Positions 26,327-34,176 of a stretch of 64,000 nucleotides of DNA are shown here, in pieces. The notes under the pieces are model-generated. The model had not been told where the DNA came from. It saw only the letters and a program-made list of their open reading frames with translations, and searched no databases. Made by a program: the position numbers and the translations under genes. The stretch comes from Clostridium_AT radicumherbarum (GTDB taxonomy: Bacteria > Bacillota > Clostridia > Clostridiales > Clostridiaceae): positions 124,001 through 188,000 of the forward strand of contig NZ_JBJHZY010000001.1 in the NCBI RefSeq assembly GCF_045310525.1, in the 5' to 3' direction. The stretch's first letter is position 1. Each line of letters starts with the position of its first letter.

Positions 26327-27079
26327 TTAAATACTATTAGATTTCCATGTCTCATTGGCTGTTAATAAATCCTTATAGGTATCAATTCCAATCCAATACC
26401 CTTTATGCAAATATACTGCAACTTGTCCATCTTTTATTAAATCTTTTAAAGGCTTTTGCTCAAATACACAATTATTATCATCGTCTATATAATCAAAGAT
26501 TTTTTTGTTACACACAAAAAATCCTCCATTAATTATGCCATCTAACCTTGATTTTTCTTCAAATGTATTGGCAATATTATTTTGCAATGATAAAATACCA
26601 TATTGGCTTTTCCTTTCAATACCTGTAATAGTAGCAATTTTGCCCATATTATAGTGAAAGTTAAGAAGTTCTCTTATATTAATGTCTGATAATCCATCTC
26701 CATAGGTTAACATAAAAACATCTTCATCAATATAACATTGTACTCTTTTAATTCTTCCACCAGTCATCGTTTCAATGCCTGTATCGACAAAAGTTATCTT
26801 CCAATCTTCTGATTTTTTAAGAAGATTAATTTTATTACTATCTTTCACGAAATCGAAATTTCTCCACTCATAGTTATAGAAATAGTCCTTAATTTTTTCT
26901 CCTCCATATCCAAGTGGTAAAATAAACTCATTTATTCCATAATGCATATAAATCTTCATAATGTGCCATATAATTGGTTTGCCATTAACTAAACTTAAGG
27001 TTTTTGGAGAGGGCTCATTGTTAGATGCTAATCTAGAGCCCTTTCCTCCACATAATATAACTACTTTCATATGATGCAT
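26327..27079 (-). CDS. rfbF: Glucose-1-phosphate cytidylyltransferase
   Basis: 250 residues. Nucleotidyltransferase signature VVILCGGKGSRLASNNEPSP, with PKTLSLVNGKPIIWHIMKIY, TGGRIKRV, TYGDGLSDI and GGFFVCNKKIFDYI following RfbF. It makes CDP-glucose from CTP and glucose 1-phosphate, the substrate of RfbG encoded three genes later. ATG at 27079 has AGGAG at four bases; ATG at 27070 is the alternative. It is the first gene of the island operon, whose promoter must lie within 27080-27213. Confidence 0.92.
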   Translation of the reverse strand: MHHMKVVILCGGKGSRLASNNEPSPKTLSLVNGKPIIWHIMKIYMHYGINEFILPLGYGGEKIKDYFYNYEWRNFDFVKDSNKINLLKKSEDWKITFVDTGIETMTGGRIKRVQCYIDEDVFMLTYGDGLSDINIRELLNFHYNMGKIATITGIERKSQYGILSLQNNIANTFEEKSRLDGIINGGFFVCNKKIFDYIDDDNNCVFEQKPLKDLIKDGQVAVYLHKGYWIGIDTYKDLLTANETWKSNSI

Positions 27080-27213
27080 CACACTCCTTTTAAAATATAA
27101 AATTTGTTCTGATTTCCACAATATAATATGACTTTATTAATGTTTTGCTACAGTATTGCAATGCTTCTTTGCACTATAAGAGCTAGTTATAATTCAATCT
27201 TTTAGTGTGAAAT
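27080..27213. other. Upstream region of the island operon
   Basis: AT-rich region ahead of the cytidylyltransferase gene on the minus strand. It must contain the island promoter, but no clear -35/-10 pair with good spacing was recognised. The nrdG-derived repeat begins at about 27214. Confidence 0.4.
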
Positions 27214-27460
27214 TTTAGGTTTAAGTGTTTGGTGCTATAAAGGCTATACCTTTGAATATATATTAGAAAATCAATATAAAAGAAAAGGCTGGCAGGAGCT
27301 TTTAAACATTATTGACATATTGGTGGATGGTAAATTTCAAAAGGATAAAACAGATGCCAAGCTTAAATATAGAGGATCGAGCAATCAGAGAATAATAAAT
27401 GTTAAGGAAAGCCTTGATATACTTAGTGCTGTAGCTATAGATTTTGATTTGAAAAATTAG
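27214..27460 (+). pseudogene. nrdG 3' fragment (duplicate)
   Basis: Without a start codon or radical-SAM motif, this fragment encodes about 81 residues matching the C-terminal part of NrdG (VWCYKGYTFEYILENQYK ... INVKESLDIL) and ends with TAG at 27458-27460. The reading frame is undisrupted and most base changes are silent or conservative; the very end differs (DFDLKN instead of DV). There is no ribosome site or promoter reading into it, so it is presumed untranslated. Confidence 0.9.
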
Positions 27461-27507
27461 TTGAGGTTCAATAAATAAAAAATATTTAAATTTTTCAATG
27501 AAGGATA

Positions 27508-27536
27508 TTGACTTTAAAACTTCAAAGTAATAAAAT
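27508..27536 (+). promoter_or_regulatory. asnA T-box promoter
   Basis: -35 TTGACT at 27508-27513, 17-base spacer, -10 TAAAAT at 27531-27536; transcription would begin a few bases before the T-box stem I. Confidence 0.8.
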
Positions 27537-27542
27537 ATAAAC

Positions 27543-27842
27543 AATATAAAATTAAAGGCGTTGATAAGAAGAGTAATTATACGGCTTTATTCACAGAGAA
27601 CTGGTCCGTTGGTGAAAGTCCAGTATAAAGTATATGATGAAGAACATCTTTGAGTCTCCAACCGAAATTAAGCATATTAAGTGTTTAAAAAGTAGGCTTG
27701 GACGGAACCAAACCGTTACAATTTGGACAGTATCGAATTTTACTTTTAATTCCGTACTGATTAGAGTTGAGCTTAATAAGCTAAATTAGGTGGTACCGCG
27801 AAACAAAGTCTTTCGTCCTATTATGGATGGAAGACTTTTTTT
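27543..27842 (+). ncRNA. T-box riboswitch, asparagine-specific (asnA leader)
   Basis: Full T-box: stem I from about 27553 with the GNUG-like apical region, specifier AAC (Asn) at 27643-27645 in GAAGAACATC, T-box AGGTGGTACCGCG at 27788-27800, and an intrinsic terminator (27805-27818 with 27825-27838, then Ts). Uncharged tRNA-Asn would stabilise the antiterminator and turn on asnA. The specifier agrees with the downstream gene. Confidence 0.93.
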
Positions 27843-27877
27843 ATTTATCTAAATACTGGCCATATTTGGATAAATAA
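27841..27877. other. Strong hairpin just after the T-box terminator
   Basis: TTATTTATC-T-AAATA (27841-27855) pairs with TATTT-G-GATAAATAA (27863-27877) including one wobble pair; loop CTGGCCA. No T-run follows. It may protect or process the asnA mRNA. Confidence 0.55.
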
Positions 27878-27929
27878 GATAAGGATAAAGTTATGAATAT
27901 AAAGGAATTAGTAATTAATAACTGTTATG

Positions 27930-27994
27930 GTAAAAGTCCTAAATGGACTTTTACGTGTAATCTAGTCCATGGCAATGGTTGCATAAGATTACAC
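27930..27994 (+). repeat. Hairpin element with CC-UAAAU-GG loop (copy 1)
   Basis: A 10-bp perfect stem, GTAAAAGTCC at 27930-27939 and GGACTTTTAC at 27945-27954, closes a TAAAT loop. One base later a second hairpin begins (GTGTAATCT 27955-27963 with AGATTACAC 27986-27994, with inner CCAT/ATGG). The same stem-loop occurs twice at 55466-55518. It lies about 30 bases before the asnA start. Confidence 0.75.
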
Positions 27995-28022
27995 CGACCA
28001 CAATAAATAAGGAGGCTAAAAC

Positions 28023-29045
28023 ATGATAGAATTAAAGGATACAGTAATTCTTCCCAAAGGATATTCATCCTTGCTAAACATAAGAGAAACAGAAGGTGCA
28101 ATAAAGAAAGTTAAAGACTACTTTGAAAAAAGTCTCTCAGAAGCTTTAAATTTAACAAGAGTATCAGCACCTTTATTTGTGGAGAGGGGCACAGGCATTA
28201 ATGATAATTTAAATGGGGTTGAAAGGCCTGTAGTCTTTGACGTTAAAGAGATACCGGATTCAGAAGTTGAAATAATACATTCCCTTGCAAAATGGAAGAG
28301 GATGGCTCTTTACAGATATGGTTTTTTACCAGAAGAAGGTCTATATACTGATATGAATGCCATAAGAAGAGATGAGAATATGGATAACCTTCACTCTATT
28401 TACGTAGATCAGTGGGATTGGGAGAAGGTATTATTAAAAGAGGACAGAACGGTAGAAAAGCTAAAAGGAACCGTAAGAACCATTTATGAAGTTTTTAAAA
28501 AAACTGAAAGCTATGTAAATAGTGAATTTAGTGAAATTGAAAAAGAGCTTCCTGCGGAAATATTTTTTATTACCTCTCAAGAACTGGAGAATTTATATCC
28601 TAACAGAACTCCAAAGGAAAGAGAAGACCTAATTTGCAGGGAAAAAGGTGCGGTTTTTGTAATGCAGATTGGTGGAGAATTAAAGTCTGGAGAAAAGCAT
28701 GATGGAAGGTCTCCAGATTATGACGATTGGACCCTAAATGGAGATATATTATTTTGGTATCCGCTATTAGATAGAGCCATAGAACTTTCCTCTATGGGTA
28801 TAAGAGTTGATGAAGAGGCACTTATAAGTCAGCTTAGAATAGCTCACTGTGAAGATAGAAAAGAATTGGAATTTCATCAGTTACTGCTAAATAAAAAACT
28901 TCCATATACTGTTGGCGGCGGAATTGGGCAGTCAAGAATATGCATGTATTTTTTGAGGAAAGCACATGTTGGTGAAGTTCAAGCTTCTATCTGGCCTCAT
29001 GAAATGATTATGGAATGTGATGCTGCTGGAATTAAGCTGCTATAA
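28023..29045 (+). CDS. asnA: Aspartate--ammonia ligase (asparagine synthetase A)
   Basis: 340 residues, full length. It begins IELKDTVILPKGYSSLLNIRETEGAIK; class-II-synthetase-like motifs include RVSAPLFVERGTGINDNLNG, ALYRYGF.PEEGLYTDMNAI and GGGIGQSRICMYFL. It makes asparagine from aspartate and ammonia with ATP cleavage to AMP. The start has AAGGAGG upstream. It is controlled by the Asn T-box at 27543-27842 and ends at a strong hairpin at 29052-29090. Confidence 0.96.
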   Translation: MIELKDTVILPKGYSSLLNIRETEGAIKKVKDYFEKSLSEALNLTRVSAPLFVERGTGINDNLNGVERPVVFDVKEIPDSEVEIIHSLAKWKRMALYRYGFLPEEGLYTDMNAIRRDENMDNLHSIYVDQWDWEKVLLKEDRTVEKLKGTVRTIYEVFKKTESYVNSEFSEIEKELPAEIFFITSQELENLYPNRTPKEREDLICREKGAVFVMQIGGELKSGEKHDGRSPDYDDWTLNGDILFWYPLLDRAIELSSMGIRVDEEALISQLRIAHCEDRKELEFHQLLLNKKLPYTVGGGIGQSRICMYFLRKAHVGEVQASIWPHEMIMECDAAGIKLL

Positions 29046-29051
29046 ATTTAT

Positions 29052-29090
29052 AAAATTATCGCAAGAGATATTTATACTTGCGATAATTTT
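29052..29090. terminator. Bidirectional terminator (asnA / histidine kinase)
   Basis: A 14-bp perfect stem, AAAATTATCGCAAG at 29052-29065 and CTTGCGATAATTTT at 29077-29090, lies between convergent genes, with T-rich flanks. Confidence 0.88.
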
Positions 29091-29129
29091 TAATTTAATT
29101 TTATGCAAAGCTGTATATAGTTGTAGATT

Positions 29130-30662
29130 TTATTCAGTTAAAGAATATATATCAGAAAACTCAATATGAATTCTCTCAATATTTCTGGAGATACTGTCAC
29201 GGATAATATTTTCAGGAGTAATATGAGCAACCGTGGCTGGAAGTAATATGGAAAACTTACTGCCCTTACCTATGGTGCTTTGGATATCTATAGTTCCACC
29301 ATGCATTTCAACCAAGGATTTCACTAAGGATAAGCCAATACCGCTTCCTTCATGATTACGCTGTAAAGACTTATCAACTTGCTTAAACCTATCAAAAATT
29401 ATGGTGTATTTATCTTCGGGAATTCCTATACCCGTATCTTCTATTACTATATTCACAAATTGTTCTTTGTCATAGATATTAACCTTTATTTCTCCTCCTG
29501 GATTAGTAAACTTTATTGCATTTGAAAGGAGATTTAAAATTATTCTTTCTATTTTATCAGGGTCACAGGAGATAACTTTCTCTTCCACATCTGTATCAAA
29601 AATAATACTTAGACCTTTAGCTTCTATAAAGTCAGTTACTGATAATGTAATTTCTTCAATTATTTCAATAATATTATAATTACCCAAATTAAGAGTTAAA
29701 TACCCTGAATCAATTTTAGACATATCAATAAGATTATTAATAAGCCTTAGAAGCCTATAGCAATTCTGCTTCATAATATTAGAATACTTAATTGTTTTAT
29801 CATTAGAATTATATAAGTCCAGAACTTGCAAAGCACTAAAGATAACATTTAGAGGAGTTTTAAGCTCATGGGACATACTTGAAAAAAATTCTTCTTGTTC
29901 TTTTAAAGTTTTTTGCAAAAGTTCATTTTGTTCACTAATAACTTTAGCTTGTTCTTCTAATTTATGTCTGCTAATTACCTTATCTGTAACATTAGTGCAA
30001 TTAAAAATTAAAAATTTCAACTTAGAAAATTCAAACATGGGTGTAATAGCAGCATCCCAGTAGGTAATCCCATATTTATCAGTGTTTAGTTCAAGTTCAT
30101 GTATTATAATAGTTTTCTTAATTTTATTTTGTTCTTCATTTAATAAATTCAAAGTTTCAACTGGAAATTTATTAGTTGACTCATGGAGGCATTTTCCAAT
30201 GCAATTTTCCATATTATTATCTTCGTTAAAATATTTTATGTACATTTCGCTAGCTTTTAATAACATCATATCTGAGGTGCTGAAAATGGCAATAGCTGAA
30301 AGGTTATCATAACATATTCTACTTGAATAAGGAAACCTTTCACTTATACGGCTAAAGGTTCTTTCTATAATAGTTATTAATTTGGTATCATCATTCATAC
30401 TTTTAATATTAATATCAACTTCAACTGCATCTAATTGCTTTGTGAATATGTAACTGCGATATGTGCCCATAAGATCTGAAATATTCTTCAAGTTAGATTT
30501 TAAAGTTATAAAGGCAGCAGCTAAGGATTTTCCCATAAAATCTGAATAAGAAAATTCTGTGATTTTATAAAAATCTTTAGTTATATTAACAATGGTATTA
30601 TTTTTAGTAGTAAGCTCAGCACGATAAGAACATGACCCACTTTCAAAAAAATCCATACACAT
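29130..30662 (-). CDS. Soluble sensor histidine kinase with PAS-like N-terminus
   Basis: 510 residues with no membrane segment. Residues 1-225 contain two PAS-like regions (ITKDFYKITEFSYSDFMGKS; YWDAAITPMFEFSKLKFLIF), then a coiled coil, then HisKA with H-box FFSSMSHELKTPLNVIF (His about 265), and HATPase_c with N-box NLLSNAIKFTNPGGEI, G1 DTGIGIPEDK and G2 GSGIGLSLVK. ATG at 30662 has GTGAGGG upstream; ATG at 30656 is the alternative. No response regulator gene is adjacent, so it is an orphan kinase, as in clostridial sporulation-type kinases that feed Spo0A; that link is inference. Confidence 0.9.
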   Translation of the reverse strand: MCMDFFESGSCSYRAELTTKNNTIVNITKDFYKITEFSYSDFMGKSLAAAFITLKSNLKNISDLMGTYRSYIFTKQLDAVEVDINIKSMNDDTKLITIIERTFSRISERFPYSSRICYDNLSAIAIFSTSDMMLLKASEMYIKYFNEDNNMENCIGKCLHESTNKFPVETLNLLNEEQNKIKKTIIIHELELNTDKYGITYWDAAITPMFEFSKLKFLIFNCTNVTDKVISRHKLEEQAKVISEQNELLQKTLKEQEEFFSSMSHELKTPLNVIFSALQVLDLYNSNDKTIKYSNIMKQNCYRLLRLINNLIDMSKIDSGYLTLNLGNYNIIEIIEEITLSVTDFIEAKGLSIIFDTDVEEKVISCDPDKIERIILNLLSNAIKFTNPGGEIKVNIYDKEQFVNIVIEDTGIGIPEDKYTIIFDRFKQVDKSLQRNHEGSGIGLSLVKSLVEMHGGTIDIQSTIGKGSKFSILLPATVAHITPENIIRDSISRNIERIHIEFSDIYSLTE

Positions 30663-30857
30663 TATAAATACCCTCACTAGTTTATAAGATACTATTATAT
30701 TTTAGTAATTATACCATAATATGACTCGTCTGTTAATAAAAAATTCAGAAAATTTAAATTTATTTAACATATTATGATGAAATAACAAAAAATTGAATTC
30801 TAACTTTATTTTCTATAATATATATAATATAGTGATTATTTACAAGGTGGTATTAAC

Positions 30858-31571
30858 ATGGTTTTAAACTATTCTATTTTTTTTATGGCCATTAGTGCCT
30901 TTATCGGATTATTTATTCCTATAATTATATTAGTATTTTTAAGAAAGAAGTATAATGCAAGCTTGAAGGCCGCCCTAGTAGGCGCTGCCATTTTTGCTAT
31001 ATTCCAATTAGCAACAAGACTTCCATTATTACAATATCTTCAGAAAACCTATTGGTATAGTTATAATTTAGTTGTGAATCCATGGCTGATTTATATTTTG
31101 CTGGGACTTAGTGCAGGAATTTTTGAAGAGGTTGGAAGATTCGTCGGCATAAAGTATTTTCTAAGTGGAAAACAGCAGTGGAAGAATGGAATTGCTTATG
31201 GAATTGGACACGGTGGGATTGAAGCGATAATATTTTGTGGTGTTCCACTAATTTTAGCCTTAATAAATAGTTTAACAACGGGAATTTTTCCTATTGTTCC
31301 TTCCTACATGTTTTTAATAAGTGGAATAGAAAGAATTTCTGCAATGATATTTCATGTCGGAGCTTCCCTTATGGTGCTTTATGCAGTAAGGGAGAGAAAG
31401 AATAGGTATTTACTTTATGCAATTTTAGCCCATGGTGTATTAGATTCAGCAATAGGTTTTATTAAAGGTGTATTTTTTATTGAGCTTTGGGCAGCTGCAG
31501 CTGCGTTGATTACCTTATGTTTTATAATTATTAAGATAAAAAATAATAGCTTAGAAAAAATTTTAAGTTAA
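30858..31571 (+). CDS. YhfC-family glutamic-type intramembrane protease
   Basis: 237 residues with about six to seven helices. The family marks are seen in helices: AGIFEEVGRFVGIKYF (Glu pair), GIGHGGIEAIIF, IERISAMIFHVGASLM and LLYAILAHGVLDSAIG. These Glu/His residues correspond to the proposed active site of YhfC/PrsW-related proteases. The 15-base gap to the following lipoprotein gene suggests co-transcription. The substrate is unknown. Confidence 0.85.
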   Translation: MVLNYSIFFMAISAFIGLFIPIIILVFLRKKYNASLKAALVGAAIFAIFQLATRLPLLQYLQKTYWYSYNLVVNPWLIYILLGLSAGIFEEVGRFVGIKYFLSGKQQWKNGIAYGIGHGGIEAIIFCGVPLILALINSLTTGIFPIVPSYMFLISGIERISAMIFHVGASLMVLYAVRERKNRYLLYAILAHGVLDSAIGFIKGVFFIELWAAAAALITLCFIIIKIKNNSLEKILS

Positions 31572-31585
31572 AGGAGATGCTGATT

Positions 31586-32029
31586 ATGAAATGCATAAGA
31601 GCTTTTTTCTTAATATCTTTAATTATTGTTGCTGCTATATTATCTGGATGTGGGAATAATATAAATACTACAGAAGTGAGAGATTACTCAGATTCAATTC
31701 TTGAAAATATTCTTATTTCGGGAAATAAGGATAATTATGCTGATTATTCTAAAGACTTTAGTGACAATATGAAAAATGCAATATCTGAGGACTTATTTAA
31801 TAAGAATAATGCTCTCATAAAAGATAAAATAGGAGAATACGTTTCTAAAGATTTTATAAAAATAAATACAAAAAAAGAAAAGGGAATAAATTATATAATT
31901 GTAATATATAACGCTAAGTATTCAAAGGAACCTCAAGGAGCACTTGTTTCAATTACCTTTAAGGAAAAGGATGAAAATCATAAAGTTGAGGGCTTATTTA
32001 TGACTTCACCTAAACTTGCAGGGAAGTAA
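31586..32029 (+). CDS. DUF3887 lipoprotein
   Basis: 147 residues. Signal peptide with lipobox: hydrophobic segment FFLISLIIVAAILSGCG, the Cys being the predicted lipid site. The mature part is small and mixed alpha/beta and ends VSITFKEKDENHKVEGLFMT, matching DUF3887. ATG at 31586 is used because AAGGAG lies nine bases upstream; an in-frame ATG at 31577 touches that site. It is co-transcribed with the YhfC gene. Confidence 0.82.
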   Translation: MKCIRAFFLISLIIVAAILSGCGNNINTTEVRDYSDSILENILISGNKDNYADYSKDFSDNMKNAISEDLFNKNNALIKDKIGEYVSKDFIKINTKKEKGINYIIVIYNAKYSKEPQGALVSITFKEKDENHKVEGLFMTSPKLAGK

Positions 32030-32069
32030 CTTATTATTAAGCTAAATTTTTAAGAAGGTGAACTTTTTT

Positions 32070-32939
32070 ATGACAAAAATAATAGTTGATAGTACATGTG
32101 ATTTACCTGAAGAACTTTTAGAAAAATACAGTATAACAACCTTACCATTGAGAATATTAATTAAAGATGTGGAGTACCTAGATAAAAGAACAATAAGAAT
32201 AGAAGAGGTTTACACTGCAATGCGAGCTGGAATTTTACCTAGAACCTCTCAGCCGAGACCAAAAGATATATACAATTTATTTATGGAATATTGTAATAAG
32301 GGAATAGATTTTATATACCTTGCATTTTCCTCAGCTCTTTCAGGTACCTTTCAAGTGGCAGAAAGCATTGCTGCTGAATTTAAAAGTAAGTTTCCTAAGA
32401 TAAAAATAGCAGTAATAGATTCAAAGGGTGGTTCAACAGCCGCGGGGTTAATAGCCTTACAAGCTGCAAAACTTGCTGAAGCATATAATGATTTTGATAT
32501 AATAGTCAATGAAGTATCAGAGTTAATTAAGCATGTGGAACATATTTTTACTATTTCTGATTTAAACTGGCTTATTAAGGGTGGACGAATAAGCAAAACT
32601 AAAGGACTTTTTGGAAGCTTACTAGATATAAAACCTATTTTAGATGTTAAAGATGGTGAAATGGAAGTTATTCAAAAGATAAGAGGAAGGAGAAAAGCCA
32701 TTAATGCTGTTGTAGATATTTTAGAAAAGAGGCTTGAAAAATTTCCTAATCAGATTATTGGAATAAGCCATGCAGATGACATAGAAACTGCAAATGAACT
32801 TATGGAAATTATAAAAAAACGTATAGGTAACAATAATTTTATTGTAAATAAAATTGGTAGTGTACTTGGAAGTCATCTGGGGATTGGCGGAGTAGGCGTG
32901 TTTTTCTTTAACGATAAAAATAAGCTTTATATAGATTAA
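32070..32939 (+). CDS. DegV family fatty-acid-binding protein
   Basis: 289 residues. It begins KIIVDSTCDLPEELLEKY and carries PRTSQPRPKDIYNLF, AFSSALSGTFQVAESIA, SKGGSTAAGLIALQAAKLA and GISHADD, all typical of DegV/FakB proteins that hold a fatty acid for phosphorylation by FakA. No fakA is adjacent. ATG at 32070 follows AAGAAGGTG; an in-frame GTG at 32058 overlaps that site. Confidence 0.9.
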   Translation: MTKIIVDSTCDLPEELLEKYSITTLPLRILIKDVEYLDKRTIRIEEVYTAMRAGILPRTSQPRPKDIYNLFMEYCNKGIDFIYLAFSSALSGTFQVAESIAAEFKSKFPKIKIAVIDSKGGSTAAGLIALQAAKLAEAYNDFDIIVNEVSELIKHVEHIFTISDLNWLIKGGRISKTKGLFGSLLDIKPILDVKDGEMEVIQKIRGRRKAINAVVDILEKRLEKFPNQIIGISHADDIETANELMEIIKKRIGNNNFIVNKIGSVLGSHLGIGGVGVFFFNDKNKLYID

Positions 32940-32944
32940 TGAAA

Positions 32945-32973
32945 ATGAGCCACGAGAAAGTCTCGCGGCTCAT
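32945..32973. terminator. Terminator between degV-like and lplA genes
   Basis: ATGAGCCACGAGA (32945-32957) pairs with TCTCGCGGCTCAT (32961-32973) with one mismatch; the T-rich stretch lies on the minus-strand side, serving lplA, and it also follows the DegV stop closely. Confidence 0.85.
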
Positions 32974-32981
32974 TGCATTAT

Positions 32982-33974
32982 TTAATAAAACATACAGTCA
33001 ATAAAATCATCTACAGATATACCAGCAAAATAGCTTTCAAAGTCTGTATCTGCAAGAGCAGCTCTAACATCAGACTCTCTATATTTCTTGCCTAATAAAG
33101 TAGTCTCTAGCTCATTTACTTCTTTTCTGCCAAAGAAATCCCCATTTATTTTAAGCTCTTTAATTAATCCATCATTTACATTAAATTTAAGTTCTAGCTT
33201 TCCACCAGCATATCTCTTTCCCTTCTCAAGGTCAAAGGCAGGGGATTCACCGTAGTTCCATTCCCAGGTTGAAAAACGGCTTTTCATCAAATCATGAATC
33301 TTTTTTATGTCATCCTCTGTGAGAATATATTCTTTATCTTTATAATTTTCATCCTCCATAAAGAATCTTAAAAGTGTATCCTTAAATTCATCTATAGATA
33401 TATCCTTCTTTAAATAAGGATATACATTTGTTACTCTGCTTTTAACAGATTTTATACCTTTTGACTCTATTTTTTCCTGCTTTACATTTAAGGCATCTTG
33501 AACTACAGATAAATTTGAGTTGAACAAAATAGTACCGTGATGTAATAGTCTATCACCATAATAATATTGAGCATTTCCAGAAAATTTCTTACCATCTATA
33601 GTTATATCATTTCTACCAGAAAATTCAGCTTCAATGTCTAATTTGCTTAAGGCATTAATTACTGGTTCAGTAAATATCCTGAAATTACTTGCCACATCAT
33701 TTTCATTTTTAACTATAAAGGTAAAGTTTAAATTTCCAAGATCGTGATAAACTGCGCCGCCTCCAGATAACCTTCTTACAACATTAATGTTGTTATCGCT
33801 TATAAATTTAGAATTAATTTCTTCAATAGTATTTTGATTTCTTCCAATTATTACAGAGGGCTCATTTTGCCATAAGATAATATAATCTTCAGCAGGATTT
33901 AAATACTTAGTTACATATTCTTCAAGTGCAAGATTAAAATGTGGGTCTTTTGAATTATTTCTTATACTAATCAT
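32982..33974 (-). CDS. lplA: Lipoate--protein ligase
   Basis: 330 residues. MISIRNNSKDPHFNLALEEY start, WQNEPSVIIGRNQN, RRLSGGGAVYHDLGNLNFTF and the lysine-binding GRNDITIDGKKFSGNAQYY are the LplA motifs; the C-terminal domain (TWEWNYGESPAFDLEKGKRY) is present. It activates lipoate and attaches it to glycine cleavage H protein or dehydrogenase E2. ATG at 33974 follows AAGGAG with seven bases; upstream in-frame sequence lacks family similarity. Confidence 0.94.
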   Translation of the reverse strand: MISIRNNSKDPHFNLALEEYVTKYLNPAEDYIILWQNEPSVIIGRNQNTIEEINSKFISDNNINVVRRLSGGGAVYHDLGNLNFTFIVKNENDVASNFRIFTEPVINALSKLDIEAEFSGRNDITIDGKKFSGNAQYYYGDRLLHHGTILFNSNLSVVQDALNVKQEKIESKGIKSVKSRVTNVYPYLKKDISIDEFKDTLLRFFMEDENYKDKEYILTEDDIKKIHDLMKSRFSTWEWNYGESPAFDLEKGKRYAGGKLELKFNVNDGLIKELKINGDFFGRKEVNELETTLLGKKYRESDVRAALADTDFESYFAGISVDDFIDCMFY

Positions 33975-34176
33975 AGCTTGTCTCCTTATTAATAAAATTA
34001 TCTGTAATTCGAGAATAGAAAGAATTTTCAAAAATGTCAATGGATTAATAATACAAATGCTTATTAGTTAATTTATCAAAAGAATTTTTTATAAGTAAAT
34101 AATACTGCATAAATTTGGAATACTAATCATAGCGTAGTTTATCTATTAAAGGCTATATGAAAAGGATGTAATAAAG

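Larger units (their letters stand above)
27214..27842 (+). repeat. Direct repeat copy B: nrdG 3' fragment plus complete T-box
   Basis: Copy B of the direct repeat flanking the glycan island (copy A at 21441-21897). It retains the promoter and stem I that copy A lacks, but lacks the 5' two thirds of nrdG. Confidence 0.9.

Noticed and set aside
22127..27079. Interpreting the glycan island as a prophage or transposon
   Set aside because: No integrase, transposase, terminal inverted repeats or tRNA target was seen; only the nrdG/T-box direct repeats flank it.
27302..27544. Minus-strand open frame overlapping the nrdG fragment and the asnA promoter
   Set aside because: It is explained by the complement of the nrdG remnant; it has no start signal or recognisable protein character.
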